Notes: generated by a model from the sequence alone, not told the origin. 64,000 bases of DNA from Alectoria sarmentosa (GCA_009733775.1 WOGZ01000044.1:101888-165887), one strand, 5' to 3'. Shown: positions 44,529 through 56,626, counted from the stretch's first letter. Made by a program: numbers and translations.

Positions 44529-46338
44529 ATGGACCACGAATTGGATCCAAGACCCTCCATCAAGGGCCAGGATGAAGATCGCCTTGCAGAGTTAGGCTAC
44601 AAGCAGGAGCTCACGCGTAATTGGTCACTGCTACATAATTTTGGTGTTTCCTTCTCTATCATTGTAAGAATCTACCCTTTTCTCTCCTTCGCATGACATC
44701 TGCATGGCCCTGTAGCCTCATTGCTGTAAGAGACAGAGCTTGCAAACCGAGACAGGCACTGGAAGCTTCGTTGACATTTTGTTGACCACACATGGCGGGA
44801 TTGTTGCTTTGATGAGATTTCAGTAAAACGATAAAGAGACTAATCGGCGTTAGAGTATAATCACTGGCATCACCACTTTATTCGAGTATGGCCTATCCAC
44901 AGGTGGACCAGGCGTCATGTCCGTCGGCTGGATCGTCGTCTGCTTCTTCACCTTCTTCGTCGCCCTTGGTATGGCTGAGATTGTATCCGCGATCCCAACC
45001 AGCGGCGGGCCTTACTTCTGGGCTGCAATCTTAGCCCCGAACGACAAGTCAGCTTTTTACTCGTGGATCACAGGCTGGTTCAATCTGCTCGGTCAAGTTG
45101 CTGTGACGACAGGCATCACCTTCGGCTGTGCAGAACTCATCTCAACAACTGCAACTATAGGCACCAGCTACGCGGCAACCGCAGGCAAAACAATTGGAAT
45201 CTACGCCGCTCTCCTGACATCGCATGCAATCATCAACAGCTTTGGCGTTTCTTTCCTTCGATATCTCAACAACACGTCCATCCTTCTCCACTCTGTTGGA
45301 GTGACATGCTTCGCCATTGCCATACTGTCCAAAGCGCCAATCCATCAATCGGCCAAGGCTGTCTTCGCTACCTTCTATGACGGAACAGGGGAAACTCCGT
45401 CGCCTGGATGGAGCGTGCGAGCCTCACCTGCTTATGTCGCCGTATGTGGTATCTTAATGGCACAATATACCATCACCGGCTTCGACGCTTCCGCCCACTT
45501 GTCCGAAGAAACAAACAACGCAGCGTGGAATGCACCGCTTGGGGTGCTCATGTCCGTAGAGGTGTCCGCAGTCTTCGGCTTCTTCCTTCTCGTTTCCCTT
45601 CTATTCTGCATCCAAGACTTTGCAACTACGGTCGACAGTTCGGTGGGCCAGCCAGTAACGCAGATCCTGATCGACATTTTCGGGAACAAAGGCGCCATCG
45701 CTCTCATGACCCTCATCATTGTGTGCGTTTGGCATGCCGGGCTCTTCTCTATGACTTCAAATTCTCGTATGATGTTCGGCTTCGCTCGCGATCGCGGCTT
45801 GCCTCCATTCTTTACTACAGTGGATGCAAGATTTCAGGCACCCATCAGGACGATTTGCTTGGCAGCCTTTCTCGCATTCTTGCTTGCCATACCTTCGCTG
45901 GGCTCCAGTGTTGCCTTCTCGGCAGCTACGTCTATCGCCACCATTGGGCTCTACTTATCATATGGTCTCCCCATTCTCATCGGTCTCATCTATCCAGCCA
46001 ATTTCAAAAAGGGCCCGTTCAACCTGCGTGCTGCGTCACGACCGATCGCCGCTGTGGCCTGCCTTTACATTGGCTTCATCACCATCGTGTTCTGTTTGCC
46101 AGAGCTGAACCCTGTCAACAGCCAGACGTTGAATTACACGCCCGTTGCGGTTGGGATCGTGGCCCTGTGGGCTTTTGGTAGCTGGTTCTTGTGGGCACGA
46201 AAGTGGTTTACTGGACCCATCAGGCAGATCGAAGCCGAAAGGATGGGCATCCCGGTCGTCGAAGACCCCGGAGCCTTTGATGAGTATGAGCGTGACGGGA
46301 AGACGGACGGGAATATGGGTATCAAGGCGCCGCTGTAG
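44529..46338 (+). CDS. APC-superfamily amino acid/choline/GABA-type permease
   Basis: Two exons (44529-44663, 44854-46338) give 539 residues; the 190-bp intron is GTAAGA...CGTTAG and the join reads FSIISIITGITTLFEYGL. Exon 1 holds the cytosolic N-terminus (LAELGYKQELTRNWSLLHNF) typical of the fungal Uga4/Hnm1 group. About 12 membrane helices follow. The loop SAIPTSGGPYFWAA after helix 2 and GFDASAHLSEET after helix 6 are hallmarks of this group. Substrate (GABA, choline or another amine) cannot be decided from sequence. The protein sits in the plasma membrane by analogy. Confidence 0.9.
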
Positions 46339-46690
46339 GGGTCAGGAGCAAATTTTTCTCTCTTTTCAAGTTACGCTACATGTTTGGATATATATCACAA
46401 ATATCTGCCGCTGATCCGACTCCAACGGATTATCTGAATTACTTGATCGACCATTCCCTCACCGCACGAAGCTTTTCCGTGCTTGATGTACCCGCGGCAT
46501 AAATTAAAGGACCCTTCCCTGCTCGTCCTACGCCAAAATCCCCTTTCCAGTACCGTATCTTTCCTCTCATTATTACTCAGGGGTTGCGTTTGCATGCCAG
46601 GAATTTTTTTCCAAAAAAAGGGGCCATGAAATACTTTGTTTCCGTCGTGATCTTCTCGCTCACATGGTCGCACCGCTGTTGCAAGTATGG
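46339..46690. other. Spacer downstream of permease
   Basis: No feature was recognised. Confidence 0.4.
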
Positions 46691-46694
46691 TCTT

Positions 46695-46945
46695 TCCTAC
46701 TGCTTCTTCTTCTTCTTCTTCGCCCTTCCTTCTTTTCTTTTCTATTGGTATTTTTGATACTGGCCCCCCTTTCATTATTATAATTATTGTTATTGTTGTT
46801 GTTATTCTTCTTCTTCTTCTTCTTCTTCTTCTTCTTCTTTTTTTTTTCCGTCTTTTTCGTTTTTTTCTGCTTCTTCTTCTTCTTCTTCTCTTTTTTTCTT
46901 CTTCTTTTTTCTCTTCTTCCTCTTCTTCTTTTTCTTCTTCTCTAA
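46695..46945. repeat. CTT-rich pyrimidine tract
   Basis: (CTT)n blocks occur at about 46700-46730, 46806-46840 and 46870-46945, interrupted by T runs and a TTATTG segment. The frame through it encodes only Ser/Leu/Phe and is not a gene. Confidence 0.85.
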
Positions 46946-47470
46946 CAAAACGGAGCCATCAAAATGGAATCACCAAGACGGAGTCAGACCGAAACGGAGC
47001 CAGACCAAAACGGAACCATCAAAACGGAGTCAGGACGAAACGGAGCCAGACTGAAACAGAGCCATACCAAAACGGAGCCAGACCAAAACGGATTTACCAA
47101 AACGGAACCTGCGAAAGGGACCTGGAAAGGAACCTGCAAAGCGGAGCCTGCAAAACGGAGCCTGCAAAAATGGAGGGGTCGTTTCTGCATGGGCCGTTTT
47201 GATGGGCCGTTTTAGTGATTCCGTTTTCGTGGCCCTGTTTTGTTGGTTTCCGATTTGGTGGCCCCAGTTTAGTGATTCCGTTTTGATGGTTCCGATTTGG
47301 TGGCCCCAGTTTAATGATTCCGTTTTGATGGCTCCATTTTGGTAACCCCGATTTGATGGCCCCAATTCAGTGATTTCTCTTGACGTTCCGGATCTCAATG
47401 CCCCGATCTCATGCCCCGATCTCATGCCCCGATCTAATGTCCCGATCAAATGACCCACCCCAATTCCATG
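46946..47470. repeat. Two diverged arrays of a 14-17 bp repeat in inverted orientation
   Basis: The left array (46946-47180) repeats AAAACGGAGCCAGACC and variants about fifteen times. The right array (47195-47375) carries the reverse complement of the same unit, such as ATTCCGTTTTGATGG and CCGATTTGGTGGCCCC. A short third array of CCCGATCTCATGC follows at about 47395-47440. The arrays flank a centre near 47200 and could fold as a long imperfect hairpin. The reading frames that cross them are repeat-driven. Confidence 0.75.
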
Positions 47471-47639
47471 ATTCCGGTTTAATATGGAACGGCACACACA
47501 AACCGCAGCGCCTCTACGAGTCGTAGTAATAATGAAGAGGACATCGAAGAGCGAGCTCGCCAAAAGCGGGATTTGTCTCGTCTCGTGGTAAGTTGTGTTG
47601 TGTTGTGTTGTGTTGTTGTCTTGTTGTTTTGTTGATTGG

Positions 47640-48150
47640 ATATGCGAGTGGGAGGGAGAGATGGAGGATGGATGGATGGATAGATGGATGGATAGATGGA
47701 TAGATAGATAGATGGATAGATGGATGGATGGATGGATAGAGGGATGGATAAAGGATAGATGGATAGATGAAGGGATGGATGGATGGATAGATAGATAGAT
47801 GGATGGATAGATAGATAGATGGATAGATAGATAGATAGATGGATAGGTAGATGGATGATGGATGGATGGATTATGGATAGATGGATAGATGGATGGATGA
47901 TGGATGGATGGATAGATAGATGGATGATGGATGGATGGATTATGGATAGATGGATAGATGGATGGATGATGGATGGATGGATAGATAGATGGATGATGGA
48001 TGGATGGATTATGGATAGATGGATAGATGGATGGATGATGGATGGATGGATAGATAGATGGATGATGGATGGATGGATTATGGATAGATGGATAGATGGA
48101 TGGATGATGGATGGATGGATAGATAGATGGATGGGGGATGGATGGATGGG
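47640..48150. repeat. GATG/GATA satellite with a 69-bp higher-order unit
   Basis: The tract is built of GATG, GATA and GGAT tetramers. TTATGG marks recur at 47871, 47940, 48009 and 48078, exactly 69 bp apart, and the intervening sequence is nearly identical, so four copies of a higher-order unit are present. GGGGA-rich DNA continues to about 48510. Confidence 0.88.
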
Positions 48151-48827
48151 GGTTTTGAGCGGGAGCTGTTAGGTGGGTTGCGGGAGGGGATGAGAGGGGT
48201 GGGTTGCGCGAGGGGGAAGGGGGGGAGGGGAAATGGGGTGGAGGGAATAGGGGGAGTGAGGGGAGGGGAGTGGAAGATGAGGGGAGGAGGATTATCGGGG
48301 GATTGAAGCGAAGGGGTGGGGGGAAGTCGAGGGAGGGAGGCTTATGAGGGGACGAAGGGAAGGGGTGAGGGAAAAGAGGAGGGGGGAAGTTGAGGGGAAT
48401 TGAAGCGAAGGGGTGGGGGGAAAGAGAAAGAGGGAAGTTGAGGGGAGGGGACAGGGGAAAATGAATGAAGGGAAGGGGATGAAGGGACGGGATGGGATGG
48501 GGAATGTTACGACGTTTAGGCGGAGAGGGGGGGCTTTTGATGGGAGTGCAGGAAATGGAAGGGACTAAGGGTCGCATGTGATATAAGATACGAGATGTGA
48601 TGCTGTTAAAGTCTTGTATTGCGACATACCAAGCTTCCATCTCTAAATCAAAATGTCCTGCTGACAACAGTGGTAGCGTGCCTTTTGTTCGTACTACTCG
48701 CAAGGGATGTTAGGGCTCTCAATGTCCGAGAAGAGAAAGCGGAACCGTGTCATATCGCCACGCATGCTCCTTGAAGAGCCCGAATAGTACGTCTGACGGC
48801 AGGCGTTTATTATTCCAAATTTCTCCG
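48151..48827. other. G-rich low-complexity spacer
   Basis: Purine-rich GGGGAA/GGGAGG sequence runs to about 48510, then ordinary spacer. No gene was recognised. Confidence 0.6.
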
Positions 48828-50145
48828 TCATTGCTGCCGTTGCGCCGCCATCTCCGCTGCCTTTGTCAAGTCGCGGAGCCTTCCCCTATCACGACTTTCC
48901 CTGAAAAAAAGAAAAGAACATCTTGTCAGCAAAGGCCTAATGAAAGAAGCAGTAAAAGGTATGATGGTCAAGTGGTGGCATGTATACCGGCTTCCGAGAA
49001 CCTTGTAGCTCTTGTACGGTTGGGCGGTTGAGGAATTCGCATTATTCCAGCTGGAGGGGTGGGGGGAGGCGTTCCAGGCGGCCAGGCAGGCGTCTTCGTC
49101 GATCTTCTTGTTGTTGGGCTTGAGGTTTGTTTTCATAATCTCGCGGATCTCGCCGGCGCCTGGGTATCATGATGGTGGGTTAGAGCGTGGGGGTTTGTTG
49201 CTGCTGGGAGCAAGAAAAGGGGGAAGGATGAAGGCACTTACGATCGCGTCTGAATGTCCATTCTAGTTTCGCGTCTGCTGATAGCGAGTGAGGGGGCATG
49301 GCTGGGAATTCTTGGTTCTTGGGTGGCCGGACGGCTTTTGCGACTACTTTACTCATTTTCACATTCTGACGCTTTGCCTTGGGAGCAGGATTCTCATCCA
49401 TGAACTCGGTGCTTTCATCTTCCTCTTCCTCTTCCTGGTCCATGAACCAAAGGCCTTCCTCTTCGTCATTGACGAACCACACGGGTCCAGTGCCTTCCTC
49501 ATCTTCGTTCTTTGGCTCAAGGCTTCGTCCATGATCGACCTCATCAAGGCCAGACATGTATGCATCCGTGTCATCATCAAGGTCGGATACCTCGCTATCT
49601 GTGTCGTTTTCAAGGCCAGACACCTCGCTATTCGTGTCATTTGCAATGTCAGACACCTCGCTTTCCATGTCGTTATCAAGGCTAGACACCTCGCTATCCA
49701 TGTCGTTTGCAAGGTCAGATACCTCGCTGTCCGTGTCGTTATCAAGGTTAGATGCCACGGCATCAGGATTTTCCCTAGCCACACGGATATAGCATTCAAG
49801 CATTTTAATGGATCCTGGTTCATCGAAGAGCATGCAAATGTGGATTGCAGATATTGTCGAGAACGTGGAGTGAGACGAATGTTGATCACAGAATGTCAAG
49901 AGATGGGTTACAAGCCGCATGATGTTATTGAATTGGGTGTCACACAATTTGCATGACCAATTTCCACGGGGATCTTTCCTTATAGATTGGATCATGAGTA
50001 TCTCGGATTGGTTCAAGTTGATGAAAGGAGGCTGGATGGATAGGCTTTGTGATGGTGGCATTGCTGCATTCAAGGGGATTAGCATCTATCAATAGCAGAT
50101 GTAGTAGGGTCACTTACTGTGAAATATGGTTGTGGCATTCACCAT
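48828..50145 (-). CDS. Protein with a single C2H2-like finger and a 12-residue acidic repeat
   Basis: Four exons were rebuilt: 50145-50118, 50063-49242, 49159-48988 and 48900-48828 (364 residues). Introns are 54, 82 and 87 bp with GTAAGT, GTAAGT and GTATAC donors, and all phases agree. A finger-like motif CKLCDTQFNNIMRLVTH...CDQH lies near residue 60. Residues about 120-195 form six or seven copies of a 12-residue unit around DTDSEVSDLAND (36 bp in DNA). A Glu-rich stretch and a basic patch (KAKRQNVKMSKVVAKAV) follow. The C-terminus (EIREIMKTNLKPNNKKIDED) looks helical. No family was recognised; a chromatin or nuclear role is only a guess. Confidence 0.65.
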
Positions 50146-50500
50146 GTTTGTTGAGGTTGGTGTCTTTTTGAGTGAAAGAGTAGATAGGAAGAGACCCGAC
50201 GAAAGGCATTTTCTATGTCTGGTTTCAACACTGGCCGTCCGTTGCAACTCGGTGGCGGTCACAACGCGGCTCAAGTGAGAAGACAACACAATATGTGCTT
50301 GTTACCTCAAGATTTGACTGTTTGCTTTCCAGTGTGAGTCCATTATGACTGACAATCTGGGTCTCTAGCCCCCGTAATGGCCAAGATCAGGTAGATACTC
50401 AGTAAGTCTTGAACATAGGGTTACAGCCCCTCAAAACGTGTCACAGTCCCTCTTTTGAGCAACAGACAGTGTGTTCTAAGGCAGCGTTGGGGGCCTTGCA
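50146..50500. other. Intergenic spacer
   Basis: No feature was recognised upstream of the zinc-finger gene. Confidence 0.4.
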
Positions 50501-51746
50501 ATGGCCACAAGAAGGGGCTACCGGCCCACAATTGAGAGCTCTAATGATATGTCCATTGGTGCAGAGAACACGATTCTTAGATGCCTTACATTCGCTGGGG
50601 CAGTGCTATTGCTTGTGATGGGTTCTGACGCCTTTTTAATCACAGAGAGGGTGGCAGGAATCTTGAATAGCCTCCGAATACCAGCCTCCACTGCAACAAC
50701 ATACAACTCCTTTCCATTTTCGTTCCACGCTACACTGTTGGATGACAAGTGCCAATCTTTCTCACTCTTCTGCGTGGGCATGTCGCCAATAGCCAGATGA
50801 GCCCGAAAGTCACGCATGTTAACAAAAATCACTCGATTCCTGTCGTTCAAGTCTGCAAGATCCCGCTTTTTCAAAAATGCTACAGCATTACCGCTTGGAG
50901 AGAATACAGGATTGGAGCTCTGCCCATCGAAGCCTTTGACTTTGATGACCTGAGGTCTTGGCCTTGACATTTCAATAAAAGTCTCGAGAGGAATGTAGTA
51001 GACATTGACATTGGCAAATTGGGCTGTGCAGCTATTTTCGTCTTTGCAAGAAAGACAATACCGCTTGTGGAAATGTCAAAGTCGGTCGACTGTCCAAACG
51101 GAGAGTATAGAGAAGATTCTAGGCCTGTGCCTCTCAGAGCATTGACGAACCTCGTTGGAGAGGCTGTGTATTTCAAATCCGTTGTGCTGTTGCTCATCGC
51201 CTTCTTTCGAAGCGTCGTGAACCAGATCGAATTATGTCCTTCGCTGGTAGATCCTTCTACGTCAGGATTGTAAAAGCTGCCGTTCGCAAGGGTCGGGCAA
51301 GCCACAGCCATTGCAATGTCGTCGTACTGATCGTGAAGCCTGTGCAGCTTGAGATGGTAAGCCTTCGCTCCGATCCTGCCTGCGCAATAGCCACTCGCTG
51401 GTTGCGTATACGAAGATGCCACTGAAGCTCTCTTAGATGTTTTCAAAGTCACATATTTCTGCCCAGCATCTTCCGCATCCGCAATCCAGAATTCTGTCGC
51501 TCCGAAGTCCACGTCCTTCAGCCAAAGTACCAAGTCTCCCTTTCCAAGCTATTCAACCTCTTTGTCTCGAGGGTCATTGAAAAAGAGGGTGGACGTCCTG
51601 GTCAGGAGATCTACAGTTCTGGTCTCGGAGATGTTTGGATGGCTCCCAGGCGTCTGCGTATTGACGGTGTAGATGGCTTTGGTTCCTTGTTCATTCGGAA
51701 TCGCGGCCGACCGACGAGAAAGAGATGGCGTGAAGCTTTGAAACAT
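50500..51746 (-). pseudogene. Decayed dipeptidyl-peptidase-V-like (S9) gene, catalytic domain missing
   Basis: Conserved DPP-V propeller blocks are readable in order on the minus strand: RRSAAIPNEQGTKAIYTV, then LVLWLKDVDFGATEFWIADA, NGSFYNPD, NSIWF, then VKGFDGQSSNPVFSPSGN and SVAWNENGKELYVVA. An in-frame TAG at 51549-51551 interrupts the first two blocks, and the frame shifts by one near 51030 between TKIAAQ and NVNVYYIPLE. A segment before NSIWF seems deleted. There is no signal peptide at the start and no serine-hydrolase GxSxGG domain after about 50520. This is a truncated, disabled copy of a secreted peptidase gene. Confidence 0.75.
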
Positions 51747-52196
51747 TAGAGATTATTGCCGTGGGAATGTGGCATCAAAGGCTCCCATGGACATGGCTGT
51801 GATAGTATTCGAGGCAACCTTGGGCGTCCAGTCTGGCCATTACTTACTCGTCCAAGCCTTCCGGCGGCAAGACCTTGATCTGTTAGCTTTGATGGGATTC
51901 GTAGATTTAATTTGTTCAGCGAGCTTCGGGGGCGGCCATTGATGCTGGCAGTGACCGTACTGCGCTGGTCATGTCCCCTGCAGAGTGTGAGGTGAGTGAC
52001 TGCCAGCGTGGGGGGAACGTTGCGTGGGGAATGAGCCGCTCCAGGGTCAAAAGTGGCACCACCAACCAACATCCTTCCGCCCTCTGTGAAAATTACGAGT
52101 ATAGTACAGCTTGCACAATGGACGCTCCCTCTCAAAGTCGCGGAAAACGACCACAGTTGTGATTCTCGACGTCCTACCTCAACCGCACGTACCACA
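51747..52196. other. Intergenic spacer
   Basis: This is the upstream region of the sugar transporter. No feature was recognised. Confidence 0.4.
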
Positions 52197-53793
52197 ATGG
52201 CGCGTGGAGAGGAGCCCTTACACCGGTCCCTGATCAGAGATACTACAGCTTACTTATGCTACATCTTGCTAGTTGTTGCTCTTGGACCCCTTCTATTCGG
52301 CTTTCATCTGGTCTTATTCCCCTTCTCCCATCGATTTACCAGCTAATACTATGTAGGCGGAGCTCAACGCTCCCCAAGGTGTCATCACCTGTGCGAAAAA
52401 GAGCACCAACAGCGCCGCCCTGCATCCTAAGCTGCCACAATGTATTCCCATGAACACCGATCAATTCGCAGTCGTCTCCTCCATGTACACTCTCGGCGGC
52501 CTCCTGGGAGCTCTCGCCGCTGGCCCTTTATGCAACAAGTATGGGCGACTGCTCACCATGCGGCTCACAACAATCTTCTCCGTCATTGGCCCCGTCTTCG
52601 AGAGTTCTGCCCCTAGCATTGGCCTCCTAGCTTTTGGAAGGGTTCTCTCCGGAGTCGCATCAGGCTCAGCAGTCGTTGTCGTACCAATCTACATCTCGGA
52701 AGTTGCACCGCCAAAAGAGAAGGGTTTATTTGGAGCTTTGACGCAGATAATGGTCAACATGGGCATTGTGATTGCGCAAGTCTTGGGATATTTCCTAAGT
52801 AGAGACAGTCTATGGAGGATCATTCTAGCCGTCGCTGGAGGAATCGGAATCTTCCAACTGCTGGCGTTGTCATTAGTCCCGGAAAGCCCCAAGTGGCTCG
52901 CCGAGCACAGGAATCCGCAGCATGCGAGGCACGTCTTGCGAAAGATGAGAGGGCGAAAAGCGGACCTGGATGAGGAAGTCAAGGCATGGAATATTGATAG
53001 CAGCCGAGAAGACATCGGTACGCTTTTCATAATATACTTAGTACAAGGCACTGGCTAACAGTTCCCAGCGGAAGAAGAGTCGTTGCTCAGCGCTCAGCCT
53101 GGCTCACACCCTGGACCAAATCCTGACGCTGCATCAGACACAGTTGGCATCTTCAGCGCCTTCATGAACCCGAGTTACCGACCTGCCCTTATCGCAGTCG
53201 TTGCCGTCATGGTCGCCCAGCAGCTAACGGGTATAAACAGTATCGTGATGTATTCCGTCAGTCTACTGTCCGCACTACTACCTACAAAGGCCGCCCTTCT
53301 GACGGTCGCTGTCTCCGCCTTGAACCTCGTGATGACTACTCTCTGCGCGCCACTTTCTGACAAGATCGGGCGTAAGACTTGTATCCTTCTTAGCATAGCC
53401 GGTATGGGTACCAGTTCCATCTTACTGGCGATCGGTATTGGCGAAGGTGTCAAGATACTTGCTGCCGTCGCCACACTCCTTTTCGTTGCCTCCTTCGCCG
53501 TAGGCTTGGGGCCCGTCCCTTTCATACTTGCCAACGAGCTCGTGGGACCGGAAGCTGTGGGTGCAACCCAGAGTTGGGCTTTGGCAGCCAATTGGATAGC
53601 CACCTTCCTTGTCTCGCAATTCTTTCCAATCCTGAACAAGGCTATGGGCGAGAAAGGACGAATCTACTATGTATTTGCAGGACTGGCATTGGTGCTGGGT
53701 GCTTTCATTACCTGGTGGGTACCGGAAACGAAGGGGAAGAGCGGAGCAGATGAAGTCTGGGGCCGAAAGGAAGCTCGGCAACGGGTCGAATGA
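52197..53793 (+). CDS. MFS sugar-porter family transporter (Vps73-like)
   Basis: Three exons (52197-52310, 52357-53017, 53069-53793) give 499 residues; introns are 46 and 51 bp. About 12 membrane helices are present. Sugar-porter signatures include PESPKWLAEHRNPQHA after helix 6, QQLTGINSIVMYS in helix 7, DKIGRKT between helices 8 and 9, and VPETKGKS after helix 12. The first loop reads GFHLAELNAPQ, as in the fungal Vps73/YBR241C group of vacuolar-type sugar porters. Substrate is unknown; localisation is inferred from that group. Confidence 0.9.
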
Positions 53794-54578
53794 AAATGCT
53801 TTTAGGAATGAAACCGGGATAGAGTGTTAATATTCGGACCGGACGGAGAATCTTCTTGTACAGATAAAGCTGTTGGTTGCCGACTTTGGACGTGTCCCGC
53901 AGAAGTGTAAGTGGCAGCGCCTGGCCGTTACAATCCTGGAACTGTGACCGTTCAGAGTTGTGACAGGTATAAAGCTACTAAATTCTAGGTATTGTACATA
54001 TTAGGCAAGCTGTCAGGATAAGCGGCAAAGTCTGTCGGTCACGACCCCTGAAGTTGTTACCTTTTCGGCTTCTGAATCTCTGAACAGACAGAACATTTGG
54101 GTGTTGGGCCCGTCTGAATTCATAAGATTGAGGGGAACGAGTAACAATACGTCTATGTATTGTGGGCCTAGATCCAAATGATTGGCAGTCTTGTACTTAC
54201 CGCCCGTTCTTCCATGTCAAAGATGCTTTCGACCTTTTCTTGTATCCAATGCATATCAATGTATTGTGACAAGAAAGGCCGGCCACGCCCCTCCATTATG
54301 GTCCGCCGGCCGATTGGTGGAAATGGGAATGGTGGCGACGCACCCACATTTAACACATTTGAAACGAATGACCACCAACACTTTCTCGATCCAACAATAA
54401 TATGCTGGTCGACACCAAAATTTTCTCATCACATCGCCTACAGAGATCTGGTTTTGGTGATCCAGCATTCGGAACTTTCTGTCTTCATCTTCGCCTTCGT
54501 CTTGATTCTCGGTGGTCAAGAACTCAGAGCAGCTCTCTAATCACCGACTCACCATAAGCGACCAGAAATTCCTTCGAC
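53794..54578. other. Intergenic spacer
   Basis: No feature was recognised; it ends in the CA-rich leader of the next gene. Confidence 0.4.
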
Positions 54579-55454
54579 ATGGCTCAATCTCCCGACCACA
54601 AACACGTTCCACGCCTTCTCCCAGTGATCGCCGTCTCAGACTACGAGAGACAACAGCCAGTTGGGTACTTCTCGTTGCCCTTAGAGATTCGAACCATGAT
54701 CATGGAGCTCGTCCTTGTTCCAGGCCAAGTATTTATCGGCGGCTATAAGCATATCAAGCGCGACCACAAGTATTCTTTGCTCCAGGGGACTTTGCACCGC
54801 GTGGTCAAGACGGTCTACAAGCATAGCGGCAGGGACTCAAAGTCTACACGCGTTCGTCATCCTCCTGGATTTCAACTATTGGCCACATGCAAACAGGCCT
54901 GTGCTGAAGGTCACGCGGTCTTCTACACCTCAAATGTTTTCTTCATGGCACCAGGCCCCCTCGAAAACACGCTCTGTAGCTTGAAGACTCTCCGGCCCCA
55001 GCTCCGTGCGATGATCAGAAAGGTTGGCATAACCATGAGCCTGATAGACCTGACACCCTCAGTCTTCGAACAAGTCCACCACGAGATACGAGTGCGCTAC
55101 GGGAACAATATCATGTTTAGAACCAGTCTCGTTCAAGGGACACAATGGAGTGAATTGGTGGAGAAGCGACTCAGAGACATCTGGAAGGAGAAGCTGGATT
55201 ACGTTCTGACTCACTCCCGAAACTTGAAACTTCTCAGGACTGTCGCTCTGGAAGATTCAAGGGAGTCCCAGGCGGAGCCCTGGGAGCTGTTCGAGGACAT
55301 CGGTGATACAATCTACGAGGGGCAGAAGATACGCAATGCATTGTGGTGTGCAACAAAATGTGTTAGGGAAGATATTGAGGACATTGTCAGTAACGATGGC
55401 TGGAAAGCTTTCAAAGCGATGGTCAAAAAGGGCGCTTATGGAACCAACTACTGA
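54579..55454 (+). CDS. F-box-like (LPxEIR) family protein, copy 1
   Basis: The 291-residue product starts in a GACATGG context. An F-box-like N-terminal helix (FSLPLEIRTMIMELVLVPGQV) is followed by the family blocks PGFQLLATCKQAC, VFYTSNVFFMAPGP and VGITMSLIDLTPSVF. The C-terminal part is helical (KRLRDIWKEKLDYVLTHSR) and ends DGWKAFKAMVKK. Three more copies lie at 56627, 58318 and 59827. Such LPxEIRNxI proteins are abundant in dothideomycetes and resemble F-box substrate adaptors at the N-terminus, but no substrate-binding domain is identified. Confidence 0.78.
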   Translation: MAQSPDHKHVPRLLPVIAVSDYERQQPVGYFSLPLEIRTMIMELVLVPGQVFIGGYKHIKRDHKYSLLQGTLHRVVKTVYKHSGRDSKSTRVRHPPGFQLLATCKQACAEGHAVFYTSNVFFMAPGPLENTLCSLKTLRPQLRAMIRKVGITMSLIDLTPSVFEQVHHEIRVRYGNNIMFRTSLVQGTQWSELVEKRLRDIWKEKLDYVLTHSRNLKLLRTVALEDSRESQAEPWELFEDIGDTIYEGQKIRNALWCATKCVREDIEDIVSNDGWKAFKAMVKKGAYGTNY

Positions 55455-56626
55455 CCGGGTTGATGGACGACGAGTCGGACATTGACCTGGGCCACGAAAA
55501 GCTTGACCTGTTCATTGAACAAGGTTCACATTTGAAGCCGGGCTGGAAGACGAAGAGGTTGATACTGTACTTCGAGCCTCGCAATCAACGGCATGAGGGG
55601 AGCCTTGTATTATTGAGATGATGCATGCAGGACTTTGCAACTATCATAGAGATATAATGCTGCTAAATGTCTGGATTTCAACCTCTGCAGAATGGTATAG
55701 CTACCTCATAACAGCCACGAGATTGGCAGTTGGAATGCCGGGTTTTCAAACACAGTCACTCCTGTGCTCCGTCAATACCAGACGGGAAGGCTTTGAAGAG
55801 TTCTCGATAATACATTGAACCATGCTTGGCACAGACTCGTAACACAACATATGTACTATGAGGATCTTGACTGAAATATCAAACATACCGAAGACATTCT
55901 GAATTTCCAGATCGAAAAGCAAAGACGAGGATACCCAAGAGAGTATCGACTCAAGTGTTACACACACAGATAACAGTGCGCCTTTACAGACCAAGAGCCG
56001 AACATGAGGATGCCAAAAGCTTGCCCAATGCTAATTTTGATGCATCAACAGGTCCCATCTCCTAACAACCTTCTTATTTCGAAAGCACACGCCAGAGCTA
56101 TAGAGACCCTCCAGGCCTCGCTCAGCCCATTTCCGTGGTCCAGGTCCCTAGGGTTTCGGGGCAGCACCAAGCCTCCAATGTTGGCTTTGAATATCACCCC
56201 CCAGTGGGGATCTCAGCACACGTCAAGAACGACTGATATAACGATGAGAAACAAATTGGCACAATTACCATCCATCAGAATATCCAAATCATTACAGTCA
56301 AGGTTTCTGTCGTGAATTTTGTTGAGGGGGGGGAGAATTATTGCATCGCCGGTTCTTATGCCGAGAGACGAGAAGCCAGTTTGCCAGGACATGGAAATAT
56401 ATGGCTAACATAATCAGGCACCCACCAGGTTCCAAAAACATTATTTGGCACTGGAAGAACGATGGACTGCGATGATGCTCACAACAAAGAGCACAAGCAA
56501 CGTAAGATGATATACAGTCTATTCAAGCTCCAGTCACGCGGACAAGATTGCTCCTATCAGACACATTTCTCCAACATATTTATAAACCAGAAATCAACTC
56601 CACCCTCCGAAAAGGATCCGCCAGCA
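55455..56626. other. Intergenic spacer
   Basis: No gene or relic of the family was recognised here. Confidence 0.4.

Noticed and set aside
46687..47202. 171-codon plus-strand frame through the CTT tract
   Set aside because: Ser/Phe/Leu runs come from (CTT)n and the remainder from the short repeat array.
46946..47440. CRISPR-like appearance of regularly repeated short units
   Set aside because: Units are contiguous and degenerate with no unique spacers, and the genome is eukaryotic.
47030..48703. 557-codon minus-strand frame rich in PSIHPSIYPS
   Set aside because: It is generated by the GATG/GATA satellite and G-rich low-complexity DNA; no domain or start context supports it.
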